Numbered from the stretch's first letter, positions 8,560 to 18,826 are shown. The stretch is DNA of 34,414 nucleotides from Hansschlegelia zhihuaiae (GCF_004103825.1 NZ_RYFI01000008.1:110542-144955), one strand, 5' to 3'. Notes: generated from the letters alone by a model not told the origin. Program-made: numbers and translations.

Positions 8560-9467
8560 CGGTCGGCCTCGCCCAGGCGGCCATGGAGCGCGAGAAGCGG
8601 CTCGGTGGCGGGCCGGTCGGTGCGATGGATGGTGAAGCTCCAGCCGTGGCGTCGGGCGACCTCGGCGAGCGCGGCGCGGTGCCGGGCGAGCCGCTCGACA
8701 TAGCCCTCGCGCCAGTCCTCGGCGCGGCCGGCCACGAGCTTCAGGGAGGCGTCGGGATCGAGGAACTCGGTGCGGCCAGAGAAGGGGAAGGTCTCTTCCA
8801 CGGGATCTACGATCATCACCATGTGGCCGCGCCCACCGCGGGCCGCGAGGCGCGCCACGGCGGCCGCGATCTCCTCCTCCGGCGCCAGGAGGTCGCCGAT
8901 CAGCACCGCCTCGGCGAGCCGCGCGATCGGCGCGCTCGCGGGCGGCAGGTGGCCGGCGTCGTCTTCGGCATGCGCCAGCGCTTCGGCGAGCTTTTCGATG
9001 GCGAGGCGGCTCGCGGTCGGCCGGGTCAGTCCGAGCAGGCCGACGCGTTCGCCGCCGCGCACCAGCAGGTCGCCGAGCGCGAGCCCGAGCACCACGGCGC
9101 GTTCGAGCTTCGAGACCTCGGATAGGCTTGACCGGAAGGCCATCGACCGGGAGCGGTCGATCCAGAGCCAGACCGTGTGGGCCGCCTCCCATTCCTGCTC
9201 GCGGATATAGACGTGCTCGTCGCGCGCCGAGCGGCGCCAGTCGATCCGGGTGGTGGCGTCGCCCTCGGTAAAGCGGCGGAACTGCCAGAAGTTCTCGCCG
9301 ACGCCGGAGCGCCGGCGGCCGTGCAGCCCGTGCACGACGGTCGCCGAGGCGCGGCGGGCCGCGACAAGCAGGCGGGGAAGCGACGCCGCGAGCCCGAGCG
9401 CAGCCTCCTCGTGGCGGACGCCGATCCGCGCTTCGGAGGGCTCGACCAGCTCGGCGCGAACCGCCAT
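8556..9467 (-). CDS. DUF58 domain-containing protein
   Basis: The 303-residue protein contains the DUF58 signature FWQFRRFTEGD...RIDWRRSAR at residues 60-82. A VWA-type metal site, DRSRS at 104-108 (DxSxS), lies in the strand VWLWIDRSRSM. DUF58 proteins are regular partners of MoxR AAA+ ATPases, which are thought to remodel or insert metal into VWA-like substrates. Most DUF58 proteins carry membrane helices, and this one appears soluble. It starts 5 nt after the moxR stop and overlaps the next gene by 4 nt, so the three are one transcription unit. Confidence 0.9.
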   Translation of the reverse strand: MAVRAELVEPSEARIGVRHEEAALGLAASLPRLLVAARRASATVVHGLHGRRRSGVGENFWQFRRFTEGDATTRIDWRRSARDEHVYIREQEWEAAHTVWLWIDRSRSMAFRSSLSEVSKLERAVVLGLALGDLLVRGGERVGLLGLTRPTASRLAIEKLAEALAHAEDDAGHLPPASAPIARLAEAVLIGDLLAPEEEIAAAVARLAARGGRGHMVMIVDPVEETFPFSGRTEFLDPDASLKLVAGRAEDWREGYVERLARHRAALAEVARRHGWSFTIHRTDRPATEPLLALHGRLGEADR

Positions 9468-9472
9468 CCGGG

Positions 9473-10477
<1,005 letters not shown>

Positions 10478-10686
10478 CGGCTGTCTCCTGCGCTCGCGCT
10501 CATCGGACGACTGTCTCGCCCCCAATGCAACCCTCGGGCCGCCGCTGGAAGCTCGCGCGGCGGGGACTGTCCGACATGGCAACACTTATCCGCCGCCACG
10601 GCGAGACTTAGATTGACCGCGACGGCATGAAAGGGGCGAGAGAAAGGCCCCGCCGCGAATCGCATGAGAGGCGGCGAGCGAAAGTG

Positions 10687-11262
10687 ATGGCTGACGACCG
10701 ATCGCCGCAGACCGCAGCAGCAGCCCGCATGCAGGCCCTGGCCGAGGCCGCGGAGGCTTGTTCGCGCGGGCCAGCGCCCGTCGAGACGTGGAACCCGGCG
10801 CATTGCGGAGAGATCGACATCGTCATCAAGGCCGACGGAGAGTGGCGCTACAAGGGCTCGCCCATCGCCCGGCCGGCGCTCGTGAAGCTGTTCTCGACGG
10901 TGCTGCGCCGCGATCCCGACGGCTTCGTTCTGGTGACGCCGGCCGAGAAGCTCTCGATCTCGGTCGAGGACGCGCCCTTCGTGGCGGTCGAGATGGCGAG
11001 CGACGGCGAGGGGAGGGAACGGCGATTGCGCTTCCGCACGAATGTCGACGAGGTCGTGGACGCCGGCCCCGACCATCCGCTGCGGTTCGGGGAGGCCGCG
11101 GATGGCGGCTTCAAGCCCTATGTGCGGGTTCGCGGCGATCTCTGGGCGCTGGTCGCGCGCTCGGCGGTCTATGACCTCGTCGATCTCGCGGAGGAGAAGG
11201 ACGGCGCCCTCGGCGTATGGTCGGGCGGCGCGTTTTATCCGATGAGCGGAGCGACGACTTGA
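10687..11262 (+). CDS. DUF1285 domain-containing protein
   Basis: The 191-residue protein carries the DUF1285 pattern. ...GEIDIVIKADGEWRYKGSPI is followed by RPALVKLFSTVLRRDPDGFVLVTPAEK and then VRVRGDLWALVARSAVYDLV. The domain has no known enzymatic role. In alphaproteobacteria it usually sits upstream of a CoA pyrophosphatase and a CCA-adding enzyme, as here. I chose the ATG at 10687. A GTG at 10684 and an earlier ATG at 10627 are in frame, but the extra sequence is Arg-rich and unlike the family. Confidence 0.85.
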   Translation: MADDRSPQTAAAARMQALAEAAEACSRGPAPVETWNPAHCGEIDIVIKADGEWRYKGSPIARPALVKLFSTVLRRDPDGFVLVTPAEKLSISVEDAPFVAVEMASDGEGRERRLRFRTNVDEVVDAGPDHPLRFGEAADGGFKPYVRVRGDLWALVARSAVYDLVDLAEEKDGALGVWSGGAFYPMSGATT

Positions 11263-11286
11263 CGATCACGGCGCGACGGTTCCGAT

Positions 11287-11394
11287 CCCCTCTCCCGCTT
11301 GCGGGAGAGGGCAAGGGTGGGGGCCTGTCTTATGGTTCGTCTCGTCCTGACGCCCCCTCATCCTTACCTTCTGCCGCTTGCGGGAGAAGGGGGC
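11287..11394. repeat. Inverted repeat with Cys-free CCCTCTCCCGC-type arms
   Basis: The left arm (11287-11324) contains a perfect hairpin, CCCTCTCCCGC and GCGGGAGAGGG separated by TT, followed by AAGGGTGGGGGC. The right arm (11352-11394) is its imperfect reverse complement. Elements of this CTCCCGCTTGCGGGAG type are common intergenic repeats in GC-rich proteobacteria. It fills the gap between the DUF1285 stop and the Nudix start, so it may attenuate read-through between them. Confidence 0.7.
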
Positions 11395-11416
11395 GGCCGG
11401 CGGCGAGCTTTCGTCG

Positions 11417-12046
11417 ATGACGGTCGCCGACGCCCTGTCGCTTGACGACTTCCGCTTGCGCGCGGCGGAACGTCTGCTCGGCGCGCCGCCGGATCCCGAC
11501 GATCCGGAGACCGTCCCGATCGGCGAGCACGCGCTGCTTGCGCCCGACCGGACGCCGCGTGCGGCCGCGGTGCTGATCGGAATCGTGGCGCGGGAGGAGC
11601 CCCAGTTGCTCTTCACGCAGCGCGCCAAGGACCTGCCGGTCCATGCCGGGCAGATCTCGTTTCCGGGAGGCAAGCGCGAGCCGGCCGATCCAACGCCGCT
11701 CGCCACCGCGCTTCGGGAGGCGCATGAGGAGGTCGGGCTCGATCCCGCGCTCGTGACCCCGCTCGGCTATCTCGACCTTTACGTCACAAATTCGGGCTTC
11801 GGCATCGTGGGCTGCGTGGCCGAGATCGACCCCGGCTACCGGCTGATCTTGTCTCCCGACGAGGTGGAGGACGCCTTCGAGGCGCCGCTCGGCTTCCTGA
11901 TGCGGGCCGAGAACCACCGCGTCGAGATGCGCGAATGGACGGGCGGCTTGCGCGAGATCCACCATATGCCGTGGGAGGATCGCCACATCTGGGGGGTCAC
12001 CGCTGGGCTCCTCAAGAACCTTTACGAGAGGCTCTACGCCGGATGA
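11417..12046 (+). CDS. CoA pyrophosphatase, Nudix hydrolase (NudL-like)
   Basis: The 209-residue protein has the UPF0035/CoA-pyrophosphatase signature LLFTQRAKDLPVHAGQISF just before a Nudix box at about 84-107 (GGKREPADP...REAHEEVGL). The Nudix box supplies the REAHEE metal ligands. Known members split CoA and its derivatives into phosphopantetheine and 3',5'-ADP, which points to CoA turnover or housecleaning. The ATG at 11417 follows the repeat and begins the domain properly. An in-frame ATG at 11378 lies within the repeat arm. Its stop overlaps the next start (ATGA at 12043-12046). Confidence 0.9.
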   Translation: MTVADALSLDDFRLRAAERLLGAPPDPDDPETVPIGEHALLAPDRTPRAAAVLIGIVAREEPQLLFTQRAKDLPVHAGQISFPGGKREPADPTPLATALREAHEEVGLDPALVTPLGYLDLYVTNSGFGIVGCVAEIDPGYRLILSPDEVEDAFEAPLGFLMRAENHRVEMREWTGGLREIHHMPWEDRHIWGVTAGLLKNLYERLYAG

Positions 12047-12321
12047 CCCGGATTGCGTTTCACGCGCTGCTGGCCCTGCTGCCCTTCGCGGCCTATGCGC
12101 TGTGGCTGCATTTCACCAAGCGCGGCTGGCGCGCGCCGGAGCGCTGGCGCGGCGTCCCTCTGGTCTGGCTGGTGGTGAGCGCCGTCGGCCTCACGCTCGG
12201 AAGCCTCGCCGCGCTCGCCTTGACCACGGGCGGCTCCAGGAAGGCGCTCTATGTCCCGGCGCATATGGAGAACGGCGTGTTCGTGCCCGGCCGCATCGTC
12301 GAGCCTGACGAGAAGAAATGA
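12043..12321 (+). CDS. DUF6111-like small membrane protein
   Basis: The 92-residue protein has two membrane helices, about residues 5-20 (FHALLALLPFAAYALWL) and 37-62 (VPLVWLVVSAVGLTLGSLAALAL). A polar C-terminal tail with YVPAHMENGVFVPGR follows. That tail and the position between a CoA pyrophosphatase and a CCA-adding enzyme match the alphaproteobacterial DUF6111 family of unknown function. It is joined to both neighbours by 4-nt overlaps, so it is almost certainly translated from the same mRNA. Confidence 0.85.
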   Translation: MTRIAFHALLALLPFAAYALWLHFTKRGWRAPERWRGVPLVWLVVSAVGLTLGSLAALALTTGGSRKALYVPAHMENGVFVPGRIVEPDEKK

Positions 12322-13550
12322 GCGCCGAGACCTTCGAGCTTCAGGGCGCCGGCTGGCTGAAGCGGCGGCCGCTCGCCGACCTGCTCGCCGCACTCGACCG
12401 CGACGGAGAGGAGGCCCGCGTCAATGGCGGCGCGGTGCGCGACGCTTTGCTCGGGCTCACGCCTCTTGATGTCGACATCGCGACCACGGCGCTTCCGGAG
12501 GAAACCGTCCGGCGCGTCGAGGCGGCGGGCTGGAAGGCGGTCCCGACCGGCCTCGCGCACGGCACGGTCACGGCGGTGGTGGACCGCCGGCCGTTCGAAG
12601 TCACGACGCTGCGCCGCGACGTCGAGACCGACGGACGGCGCGCCGTCGTGGCCTTCACCCGCGACTGGGCGGAAGACGCGATGCGGCGCGATCTGACGAT
12701 CAACGGCCTCTATTTGTCGCGCGACGGACAAGTGCACGACCATGTGGGCGGTCTGGCGGATCTGCGCGCGGGCCGGGTCCGCTTCATCGGCTCGGCGCGC
12801 GACCGGATCCGCGAGGACTATCTCAGGACGCTGCGCTTCTTCCGGTTCCATGCCCGTTTCGCCAGGGGTCCGATCGACCCGGAGGGCTTCGCCGCGGCGA
12901 TCGCCGAGCGCGACGGCCTCGCGCGGCTTTCGGCCGAACGCGTGCGCGCCGAGCTCCTGAAGCTGCTCGTCGCGCCCCGCGCTCCCGAAACCGTCGCGGT
13001 GATGGCCGGCGCCGGGCTGTTCGCGCCGCTGATCGGCGGCGTGCCGCGGCCCTCGCGACTCGCCCGGCTCGCTGCGCTCGACGCCGACGCGCCGGATGCG
13101 CTGCTCCGGCTCGCTGCGCTCAATCAGGTGGTCCGCGAAGACGCCGAGCGGCTGAAATCGAGGCTGAGGCTGTCCCGTCGGGAGGCCGACCGGCTGGCGG
13201 CGATCGGCGATGGCGGCGGGCCGGATCCCGCGGATGGCGAACAGGCCGCCCGACTTGCGCTCTACTGTCTCGGCCGCGAGGCCTTCCGGGACCGGCTGAC
13301 GCTCGCCTGGGCGGAGTCCGGCGCGCCGCCGGATTCCGCCGGATGGCGCTCCCTGCTGACCCTTGCAGATCGCTGGACCCCGCCGAAATTCCCGGTCACG
13401 GCCCGGGAGCTGCTCGCGCTTGGGACGCCGGAGGGGCCTCTTGTCGGCGAGACTCTGCGGTGCCTCGAAGAGCTCTGGCTTCTTGGTGATTTCTCGCTAC
13501 CTGGCAACTGGCGGTCTCTCTTGCCAGACCTTTGCTCCAGAGCCCGATGA
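12318..13550 (+). CDS. cca: CCA tRNA nucleotidyltransferase / poly(A) polymerase family
   Basis: The 410-residue class II nucleotidyltransferase has GGAVRD at 37-42 and the metal-binding DVD at 51-53. These are followed by the motif RRDLTINGLY, the IGSARDRIREDYLRTLRFFRFHARF block and a helical C-terminal region. It adds or repairs the 3' CCA end of tRNAs. The start overlaps the DUF6111 stop (ATGA at 12318-12321). The last about 20 residues (PGNWRSLLPDLCSRAR) run into a less GC-rich segment and overlap the opposite-strand broken gene by 155 nt. The extreme C-terminus may therefore have been replaced at a junction, with the catalytic part intact. Confidence 0.92.
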   Translation: MSAETFELQGAGWLKRRPLADLLAALDRDGEEARVNGGAVRDALLGLTPLDVDIATTALPEETVRRVEAAGWKAVPTGLAHGTVTAVVDRRPFEVTTLRRDVETDGRRAVVAFTRDWAEDAMRRDLTINGLYLSRDGQVHDHVGGLADLRAGRVRFIGSARDRIREDYLRTLRFFRFHARFARGPIDPEGFAAAIAERDGLARLSAERVRAELLKLLVAPRAPETVAVMAGAGLFAPLIGGVPRPSRLARLAALDADAPDALLRLAALNQVVREDAERLKSRLRLSRREADRLAAIGDGGGPDPADGEQAARLALYCLGREAFRDRLTLAWAESGAPPDSAGWRSLLTLADRWTPPKFPVTARELLALGTPEGPLVGETLRCLEELWLLGDFSLPGNWRSLLPDLCSRAR

Positions 13551-14271
13551 AGGTCGCGAGGTCGTCGGTGATCTTCTCGTTGTAGTTGCAGAGCGCGCGC
13601 TTCAACGCCTCCTGCCGGAAGATCACCATATTGTGGTAGCTCGTCTCATAGATTCGCAGGAACGCGTCGATTTCCGGGGTCTGCGGTTCTCCCTTGCGAT
13701 AGATGAGCTTGCCGCTCACGAAGGCTTCGAGTGTGTCGCTGACCTTCCCGAAGCAGTGGTCGAACGCCTTCGGATAGAAACGGATGAGGTTCCAGCGGGC
13801 GTCGGCTCCGTTGTCGCCTTCGAAGGCTGCGCCGCAATCGACGTCTTTCCAGTTCTCGTAGGAGACGGACAGTTCTTGCGGGTTGAAATTCGCCCTGTCC
13901 TCGAAGAACGGCCGGTCGACCAGCGTCTCGAATTGCTTGATGTAGGTGTCGATCTTGAAGTTCCATTCGTAGATCAAGTCGGAGAGCAGCTTCTTCCGTT
14001 CATCGCTGACCGATCCGGTCTCCAGCATCGACCGCCAGGCTGAGTTCACGGCGTAGAAGCGTTTGTGATAGAGTTCTGAAAAATCGATAATCGTCTGATA
14101 GGATTTGTTGTATTGATCCTTCGCGGTCGCGAGCTTCTCCTGTTCGTACTACCATTTGTACTGGAAAATGAACGAGCAGAGGCCGCCCACGACGGCGGCC
14201 AGAACATATTTCTGGACGTCGCGCAGGAAGCTCAGGAACGTCGAGGAATCTTCACCGTCGCCGGACGCCAT
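13396..14271 (-). pseudogene. Membrane-anchored protein gene interrupted by an in-frame TAG
   Basis: Reading from an ATG at 14271, the frame encodes MASGDGEDSSTFLSFL and a membrane helix (about residues 23-38, VLAAVVGGLCSFIFQY). A TAG follows at codon 41 (14149-14151). The same frame then continues without a break for about 250 codons (YEQEKLATAKDQ..., then NSAWRSMLETGSVSDERKK). The downstream part looks like a soluble helical domain with an NWKDVDCG segment. The continuous frame and the lower GC of the segment show this was one gene. It is a nonsense mutant, a sequencing error or, less likely, a read-through gene. A GTG at 14049 could start only the soluble part. The C-terminal 50 residues are Arg/Ala-rich and lie antisense to cca, so the original 3' end may be lost. 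Family not recognised. Confidence 0.65.
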
Positions 14272-14363
14272 CGCCCCTCGCCCCAGAGACGCTGAAGTCA
14301 TCAGGCTAGACCGGTTTCGGCGCGCCGCGCAAAGGCCTGCGGCGGCGACGGTTGTTCAAGTCT

Positions 14364-15245
14364 TTACGGCCAAGCCGCATGGGGTGGCAGCGACGACAGA
14401 ATGGACGCGACGTTGCCGCCCGTCTTCAGCCCGAAGATCGTGCCGCGGTCGTAGAGCAGGTTGAACTCGACATAGCGGCCGCGCCGCACGAGTTGCTCGG
14501 CGCGGTCCGCTTCGGTCCAGGGCGCACCGAGATTGGCGCGCACGATCTTCGGGTAAATGTCGAGGAAGGCCTCGCCGACCGACCGGGTGAAGGCGAAATC
14601 GGCGGCGAAATCACCCGAGTCGAGCCAGTCGTAGAAGATCCCGCCGATTCCTCGGGCCTCGCCGCGGTGCTTCAGGAAGAAATACTCGTCGCACCAGGAC
14701 TTGAACTTCGCGTAGTCAGCGACCGCGTGGCCCGAACAGGCCTCCGCCATCGCCGCGTGGAACGCCTTCGCGTCGGCGTCCTCCTGGCTGCGCCTGCGAT
14801 CAAGCACGGGGGTGAGGTCCGCGCCGCCGCCGAACCACGCCTTGCCGGTCACGACGAAGCGGGTGTTCATGTGGACGGTCGGAACGTTGGGGCTCCATGG
14901 ATGGGCGATCAGGGAGATGCCCGACGCCCAGAAGTCCGGCGCCTCCATCGCGCCCGGGATGTCCTTGCGGAACTCCGGCGCGAACTCCCCGAACACCGTC
15001 GAGACGTGCACGCCGACCTTCTCGAACACGCGGCCCTTCATCAGCCCCATCACGCCGCCGCCCCCGTCGCCTCCGGCATGGTCGGTCCGCGACCACGGCG
15101 TGCGTTCGAAGCGCCCGGCGGGGCCGTCGCCCTCCGCCTCGTCCTCGATCGCCTCGAGCGCGGCGTGGATGCGGTCGCGAAGCGCTTCGAACCAGGCGCG
15201 CGTCTCGGCCTTGCGGGCGTCGATGTCGGAGGGAAGGGGGCTCAT
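14364..15245 (-). CDS. hemF: Oxygen-dependent coproporphyrinogen III oxidase
   Basis: The 293-residue protein matches the aerobic CPO family throughout. Visible blocks are [68 protein letters not shown] and a C-terminal [18 protein letters not shown]. It converts coproporphyrinogen III to protoporphyrinogen IX with two decarboxylations that use O2, in haem synthesis in the cytoplasm. The start at 15245 gives a normal N-terminus. It lies downstream of trmL on the same strand. The bc1 genes nearby need haem, but no direct link is implied. Confidence 0.96.
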   Translation of the reverse strand: MSPLPSDIDARKAETRAWFEALRDRIHAALEAIEDEAEGDGPAGRFERTPWSRTDHAGGDGGGGVMGLMKGRVFEKVGVHVSTVFGEFAPEFRKDIPGAMEAPDFWASGISLIAHPWSPNVPTVHMNTRFVVTGKAWFGGGADLTPVLDRRRSQEDADAKAFHAAMAEACSGHAVADYAKFKSWCDEYFFLKHRGEARGIGGIFYDWLDSGDFAADFAFTRSVGEAFLDIYPKIVRANLGAPWTEADRAEQLVRRGRYVEFNLLYDRGTIFGLKTGGNVASILSSLPPHAAWP

Positions 15246-15271
15246 GTGCGGGTTCCTTTTCGGCGCCCCTC

Positions 15272-15745
15272 TTAGGCCGGCGCGGCGCGCGGAGGGAAGC
15301 CGCTCGTCTGACGCAACGCCTCCGAGAGAACCATGGCCGCCGCGACCGCGACGTTGAGCGAGCGCAGCCGGGGACGAATCGGGATCGCGACCCTGATGTC
15401 GGCCGCGGCGTGGACATCGTCAGGCGCGCCCGACGATTCGCGCCCGACCATCAGCACGTCGTCGGGGCGGAAGACGGCGTCGAGATAGGAGACCTCGGCC
15501 TTCGTGGTCAGCAAAGCGAGTCGCCGGCCGGCAGCGCGCCGCGCCGCCTCGAAGGTCGCGAAGGAGACATGACGTTCGATCTCGACATGGTCGAGATAGT
15601 CGAGTCCCGCTCTTCGAAAGGCGCGGTCGGAGACCGGAAATCCCGCGGGCTCCACGATGTCGACGGCGACGCCGAGGCAGGCCGCGAGCCGCAGCATCGT
15701 GCCGGCGTTCTGCGGAATGTCCGGCTGGAGCAATGCGAGCCTCAT
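15272..15745 (-). CDS. trmL: tRNA (cytidine(34)-2'-O)-methyltransferase, SPOUT family
   Basis: The 157-residue protein is the compact SPOUT methyltransferase of the TrmL/YibK type. It has [21 protein letters not shown] at the N-terminus, a central [16 protein letters not shown] loop and the knot-forming [22 protein letters not shown] at the C-terminus. The family methylates the wobble ribose of tRNA-Leu isoacceptors using S-adenosylmethionine. The ATG at 15745 fits the family start (MRLALLQPD). The frame is open upstream, but the extra residues do not belong to the fold. It precedes hemF by 26 nt, so the two are probably one operon. Confidence 0.93.
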   Translation of the reverse strand: MRLALLQPDIPQNAGTMLRLAACLGVAVDIVEPAGFPVSDRAFRRAGLDYLDHVEIERHVSFATFEAARRAAGRRLALLTTKAEVSYLDAVFRPDDVLMVGRESSGAPDDVHAAADIRVAIPIRPRLRSLNVAVAAAMVLSEALRQTSGFPPRAAPA

Positions 15746-15833
15746 CGGGCCTCCTTCACGGCGCACGCGACATGCATGGGCTCCATGACGCGCCCGCGGA
15801 TGCGACAAGGTGTCGTGGCGCCCCAGCCGGGGT

Positions 15834-15848
15834 TGGACAGATTGTCCA
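15834..15848. promoter_or_regulatory. Palindromic site upstream of petA
   Basis: TGGACA and TGTCCA form a perfect inverted repeat around GAT, about 120 nt before the petA start and 89 nt before trmL. It is in the right place for a regulator of the divergent petABC and trmL transcripts, but I cannot name a protein that binds it. Confidence 0.25.
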
Positions 15849-15968
15849 CCCGTGGCACATAGCCCCTCGTCTTGAGAGCCATTCCAATTGGAGCCGCTCC
15901 CGGACCGGCCGCGTGGGGTTCTCCAATCCAGTCTCGGCCAGCAAGCACGAGCGGCGGAGACTGACCAC

Positions 15969-16553
15969 GTGACAGCCACCCATGACGCGCACGACCCCCA
16001 ACCAGTAAGGGCTGAGCCCAACCGGCGCGATTTCCTTTACCTGACGACCGGCGCGGCCGGCGCGATCGGCGCCGGGTTCCTGGCGTGGCCGTTCATCGCA
16101 CAGATGAATCCGGACGCGGCTTCGCTCGCGCTCGCCTCGACGGAGGTCGACGTGAGCCAGATCGCCGAGGGGCAGGCCGTCACTGTGAAGTGGCGTGGAA
16201 AACCGGTCTTCGTGTGGAACCGCACCAAGGCGCAGGTCGAGGAGGCCAAGAAGGTCGAGCTCGCCCAGCTCCCGGACAAGAGCGCCCGTAACGAGAACCT
16301 GCCATCCGATGCGCCGGCGACCGACGTCAACCGCGCCGCCAAGGACAAGGAGAACTGGCTGATCGTGGTCGGCGTGTGCACGCATCTCGGTTGCGTGCCG
16401 ATCAGCAATTCCGGCGATTTCGGCGGCTTCCTCTGCCCCTGCCACGGCTCGCATTACGACAGCGCCGGCCGCATCCGCCGCGGCCCTGCGCCCGAGAACC
16501 TGCACGTCCCGCCCTACGCCTTCGAAGGCGACACCAAGATCAAGATCGGCTGA
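15969..16553 (+). CDS. petA: Ubiquinol-cytochrome c reductase Rieske iron-sulfur subunit
   Basis: The 194-residue protein has a twin-arginine signal-anchor ([20 protein letters not shown]). A Rieske domain follows with CTHLGC (Cys137, His139, Cys142) and CPCHGSHYD (Cys156, His159), which bind the [2Fe-2S] cluster. It takes electrons from ubiquinol at the Qo site and passes them to cytochrome c1. The start is a GTG at 15969 with GGAGA about nine nt upstream. The frame stays open 27 codons further, but those residues do not belong to the family. It is the first gene of petABC, 41 nt before petB. Confidence 0.96.
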   Translation: MTATHDAHDPQPVRAEPNRRDFLYLTTGAAGAIGAGFLAWPFIAQMNPDAASLALASTEVDVSQIAEGQAVTVKWRGKPVFVWNRTKAQVEEAKKVELAQLPDKSARNENLPSDAPATDVNRAAKDKENWLIVVGVCTHLGCVPISNSGDFGGFLCPCHGSHYDSAGRIRRGPAPENLHVPPYAFEGDTKIKIG

Positions 16554-16594
16554 GCCGGATCGCCCGGGCGCCCGCAAGGCAGCGAGAGACCGTC

Positions 16595-17887
16595 ATGCAA
16601 GGACATTCGACCTACGAGCCCAAAGGCGGTTTCGCGAAGTGGCTCGAGGACCGGCTGCCGATCGTCGGCCTGGTGCACTCCAGCGCCGTCGCCTACCCGG
16701 TGCCGCGCAACCTGAACTACTTCTGGACCTTCGGCGGCATCCTGACCTTCATGCTGGTCGCCCAGATCCTGACCGGCGTGGTGCTCGTGATGCACTACAC
16801 GCCTTCGGCCTCGATGGCGTTCGAGTCGGTCGAGAAGATCATGCGCGACGTCAACTATGGCTGGCTGCTGCGCTACCTGCACGCCAACGGCGCATCGATG
16901 TTCTTCATCGCCGTCTTCATCCACATCTTCCGCGGCATGTATTACGGCTCCTACAAGGCCCCCCGCGAGGTGCTGTGGATCCTGGGCGTCATCATCTATC
17001 TGCTGATGATGGCGACGGCCTTCATGGGCTACGTGCTGCCTTGGGGCCAGATGTCGTTCTGGGGCGCGACTGTCATCACCAACCTGTTCTCGGCGCTCCC
17101 CGTGGTCGGCCCGTCCATCGTGACCTGGCTCTGGGGCGGCTTCTCGGTCGACGACGCGACGCTGAAGCACTTCTTCTCGCTGCACTACCTGCTGCCGTTC
17201 ATGATCGCGGGCGTCGTCGGCCTGCATATCTGGGCGCTGCACCATGTCGGGCAGAACAATCCGACGGGCGTCGAGGTGAAAGACATCCGTAAGGACACGG
17301 TCCCGTTCACCCCCTACGCGACGATGAAGGACGCCTTCGCGCTGGTCTGCTTCCTGGCGTTCTTCTCCTATTTCGCCTTCTTCATCCCGAACTATCTCGG
17401 CCACGCCGACAACTACATCAAGGCGAACCCGCTGGTGACGCCTGCGCACATCGTGCCGGAATGGTACTTCCTGCCGTTCTACGCGATCCTGCGCGCGATC
17501 CCCTCGAAGCTAGGCGGCGTCATCGCGATGTTCGGGGCGATCGCCGTGCTGTTCTTCCTGCCCTGGCTGGACTCGTCGAAGGTGCGCTCGGGCAAGTACC
17601 GGCCGCTGTTCAAGCAGTTCTTCTGGGTGTTCGTCGGCGTCTGCATCCTGCTCGGCTGGCTCGGCTCCAAGCCGCCGGAGGGCTGGTACGTCACGGTCTC
17701 GCGGATCGCGACCTTCTACTATTTCGCGCACTTCCTGATCATCCTGCCGCTGCTCGGCCGGATCGAGAAGACCAAGCCGCTACCGGCCTCCATCGCGGAG
17801 TCGGTGCTCGGACCGGCGCGCGACCGGCTGCCCGGCGACCCCGGCCTCGCCCCGCCCGCAGCGGCGGCGCCCGAGACGCGAGGGTGA
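16595..17887 (+). CDS. petB: Cytochrome b subunit of the bc1 complex
   Basis: The 430-residue integral membrane protein has the expected eight-helix layout. Haem-ligand histidines lie in the helix with [20 protein letters not shown] and in [17 protein letters not shown]. The Qo-site motif [11 protein letters not shown] is present, as is the conserved [16 protein letters not shown]. It carries both b haems and the quinone sites. The ATG at 16595 is preceded by a GCGAGAGA sequence. The C-terminal Pro/Ala-rich tail ([18 protein letters not shown]) is an alphaproteobacterial extension. It is followed by petC after 35 nt. Confidence 0.97.
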   Translation: MQGHSTYEPKGGFAKWLEDRLPIVGLVHSSAVAYPVPRNLNYFWTFGGILTFMLVAQILTGVVLVMHYTPSASMAFESVEKIMRDVNYGWLLRYLHANGASMFFIAVFIHIFRGMYYGSYKAPREVLWILGVIIYLLMMATAFMGYVLPWGQMSFWGATVITNLFSALPVVGPSIVTWLWGGFSVDDATLKHFFSLHYLLPFMIAGVVGLHIWALHHVGQNNPTGVEVKDIRKDTVPFTPYATMKDAFALVCFLAFFSYFAFFIPNYLGHADNYIKANPLVTPAHIVPEWYFLPFYAILRAIPSKLGGVIAMFGAIAVLFFLPWLDSSKVRSGKYRPLFKQFFWVFVGVCILLGWLGSKPPEGWYVTVSRIATFYYFAHFLIILPLLGRIEKTKPLPASIAESVLGPARDRLPGDPGLAPPAAAAPETRG

Positions 17888-17922
17888 GCGGCGTGAGCGC
17901 ACAGCGGATCAAGGACGTCACC

Positions 17923-18795
17923 ATGAGCATCCGGTCGACCCTTCGCGGAGCCCGCGTCGCGGCGATAATCATCGCCATCGGCCTGGGCTTCGTGTCCGCC
18001 GACGTCGACCGGGCGAGCGCCGCCGAGCAGACGCACCCGCCACGCCAGAGCTGGTCCTTCGCCGGTCCCTTCGGCCGATACGACCAGGCGCAGCTGCAGC
18101 GCGGCTTCAAGATCTACCGCGAGGTTTGCGCGAGCTGCCACGCGCTGTCGATGGTCGCGTTCCGCAACCTCGCGGACGAGGGTGGGCTCGGCTACAGCAA
18201 GGAGCAGGCCGAGACGATCGCGGCCGAGTACCAGGTCAAGGACCCCGCGCCGGACGACAAGGGCGAGTTCCCGGACCGGCCGGGCCGGCTGTCGGATTAC
18301 TTCCCGAGCCCGTTCCCGAACGAGGAGGCGGCGCGCGCCGCGAATGGCGGCGCCTATCCGCCGGACTTCTCGACGCTCGCCAAGGCCCGCACCTATGAGC
18401 GCGGCTTCCCCTGGTTCCTGATCGACATCCTCGGCCAGTACCAGGAGAACGGGCAGGACTACATTCACGCCTTGCTCGGAGGCTACGAGGAGCCGCCCCA
18501 CGGCGCGACGCCTCCCAAGGACGGGCTGCACTACAACAAATATTTCCCCGGCCACTGGATCGCGATGGCGAAGCCGATCCAGGACGGCCAGGTCGAGTAC
18601 GCCGACGGCACGCCCACCACGATCGACCAGTACGGCAAGGACGTCGCGGCCTTCATGACCTGGGCCGCCGAGCCGCATTTGATGGCCCGCAAGCAGATGG
18701 GCATCGTGGTGATGTTCTTCCTGATCGTGTTCGCCGGCCTGCTCTACTTCACCAAGAAGAGCATCTGGCACGGCCTGAAGGAGCGGACGGCCTGA
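17923..18795 (+). CDS. petC: Cytochrome c1 subunit of the bc1 complex
   Basis: The 290-residue protein has a signal peptide (about residues 1-34), then the haem c site CASCH at 69-73. FPGHWIAMAKPI near residue 211 carries the methionine region that provides the sixth ligand. A C-terminal membrane anchor (MGIVVMFFLIVFAGLLYF) is followed by a short positive tail. It hands electrons from the Rieske centre to soluble cytochrome c in the periplasm. AAGGA lies about eight nt before the ATG at 17923. A GTG at 17893 is a possible but less likely start. It ends petABC. Confidence 0.96.
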   Translation: MSIRSTLRGARVAAIIIAIGLGFVSADVDRASAAEQTHPPRQSWSFAGPFGRYDQAQLQRGFKIYREVCASCHALSMVAFRNLADEGGLGYSKEQAETIAAEYQVKDPAPDDKGEFPDRPGRLSDYFPSPFPNEEAARAANGGAYPPDFSTLAKARTYERGFPWFLIDILGQYQENGQDYIHALLGGYEEPPHGATPPKDGLHYNKYFPGHWIAMAKPIQDGQVEYADGTPTTIDQYGKDVAAFMTWAAEPHLMARKQMGIVVMFFLIVFAGLLYFTKKSIWHGLKERTA

Positions 18796-18826
18796 CGGGC
18801 CGCTCGACGCAGACGTGATTTTTCGA

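Noticed and set aside
7055-8701. 548-codon minus-strand frame
   Set aside because: Out of frame with the BatA/DUF4159 gene and made of Arg/Ala/Gly repeats.
8560-9192. N-terminal extension of the DUF4159 gene to 9192
   Set aside because: The extension lies within DUF58 in another frame and is Arg/Ala-rich. The ATGA overlap at 8556-8559 gives the correct start.
14149-14151. Pyrrolysine or other amber recoding
   Set aside because: No recoding structure or related gene in the window. A nonsense mutation or sequencing error is simpler.
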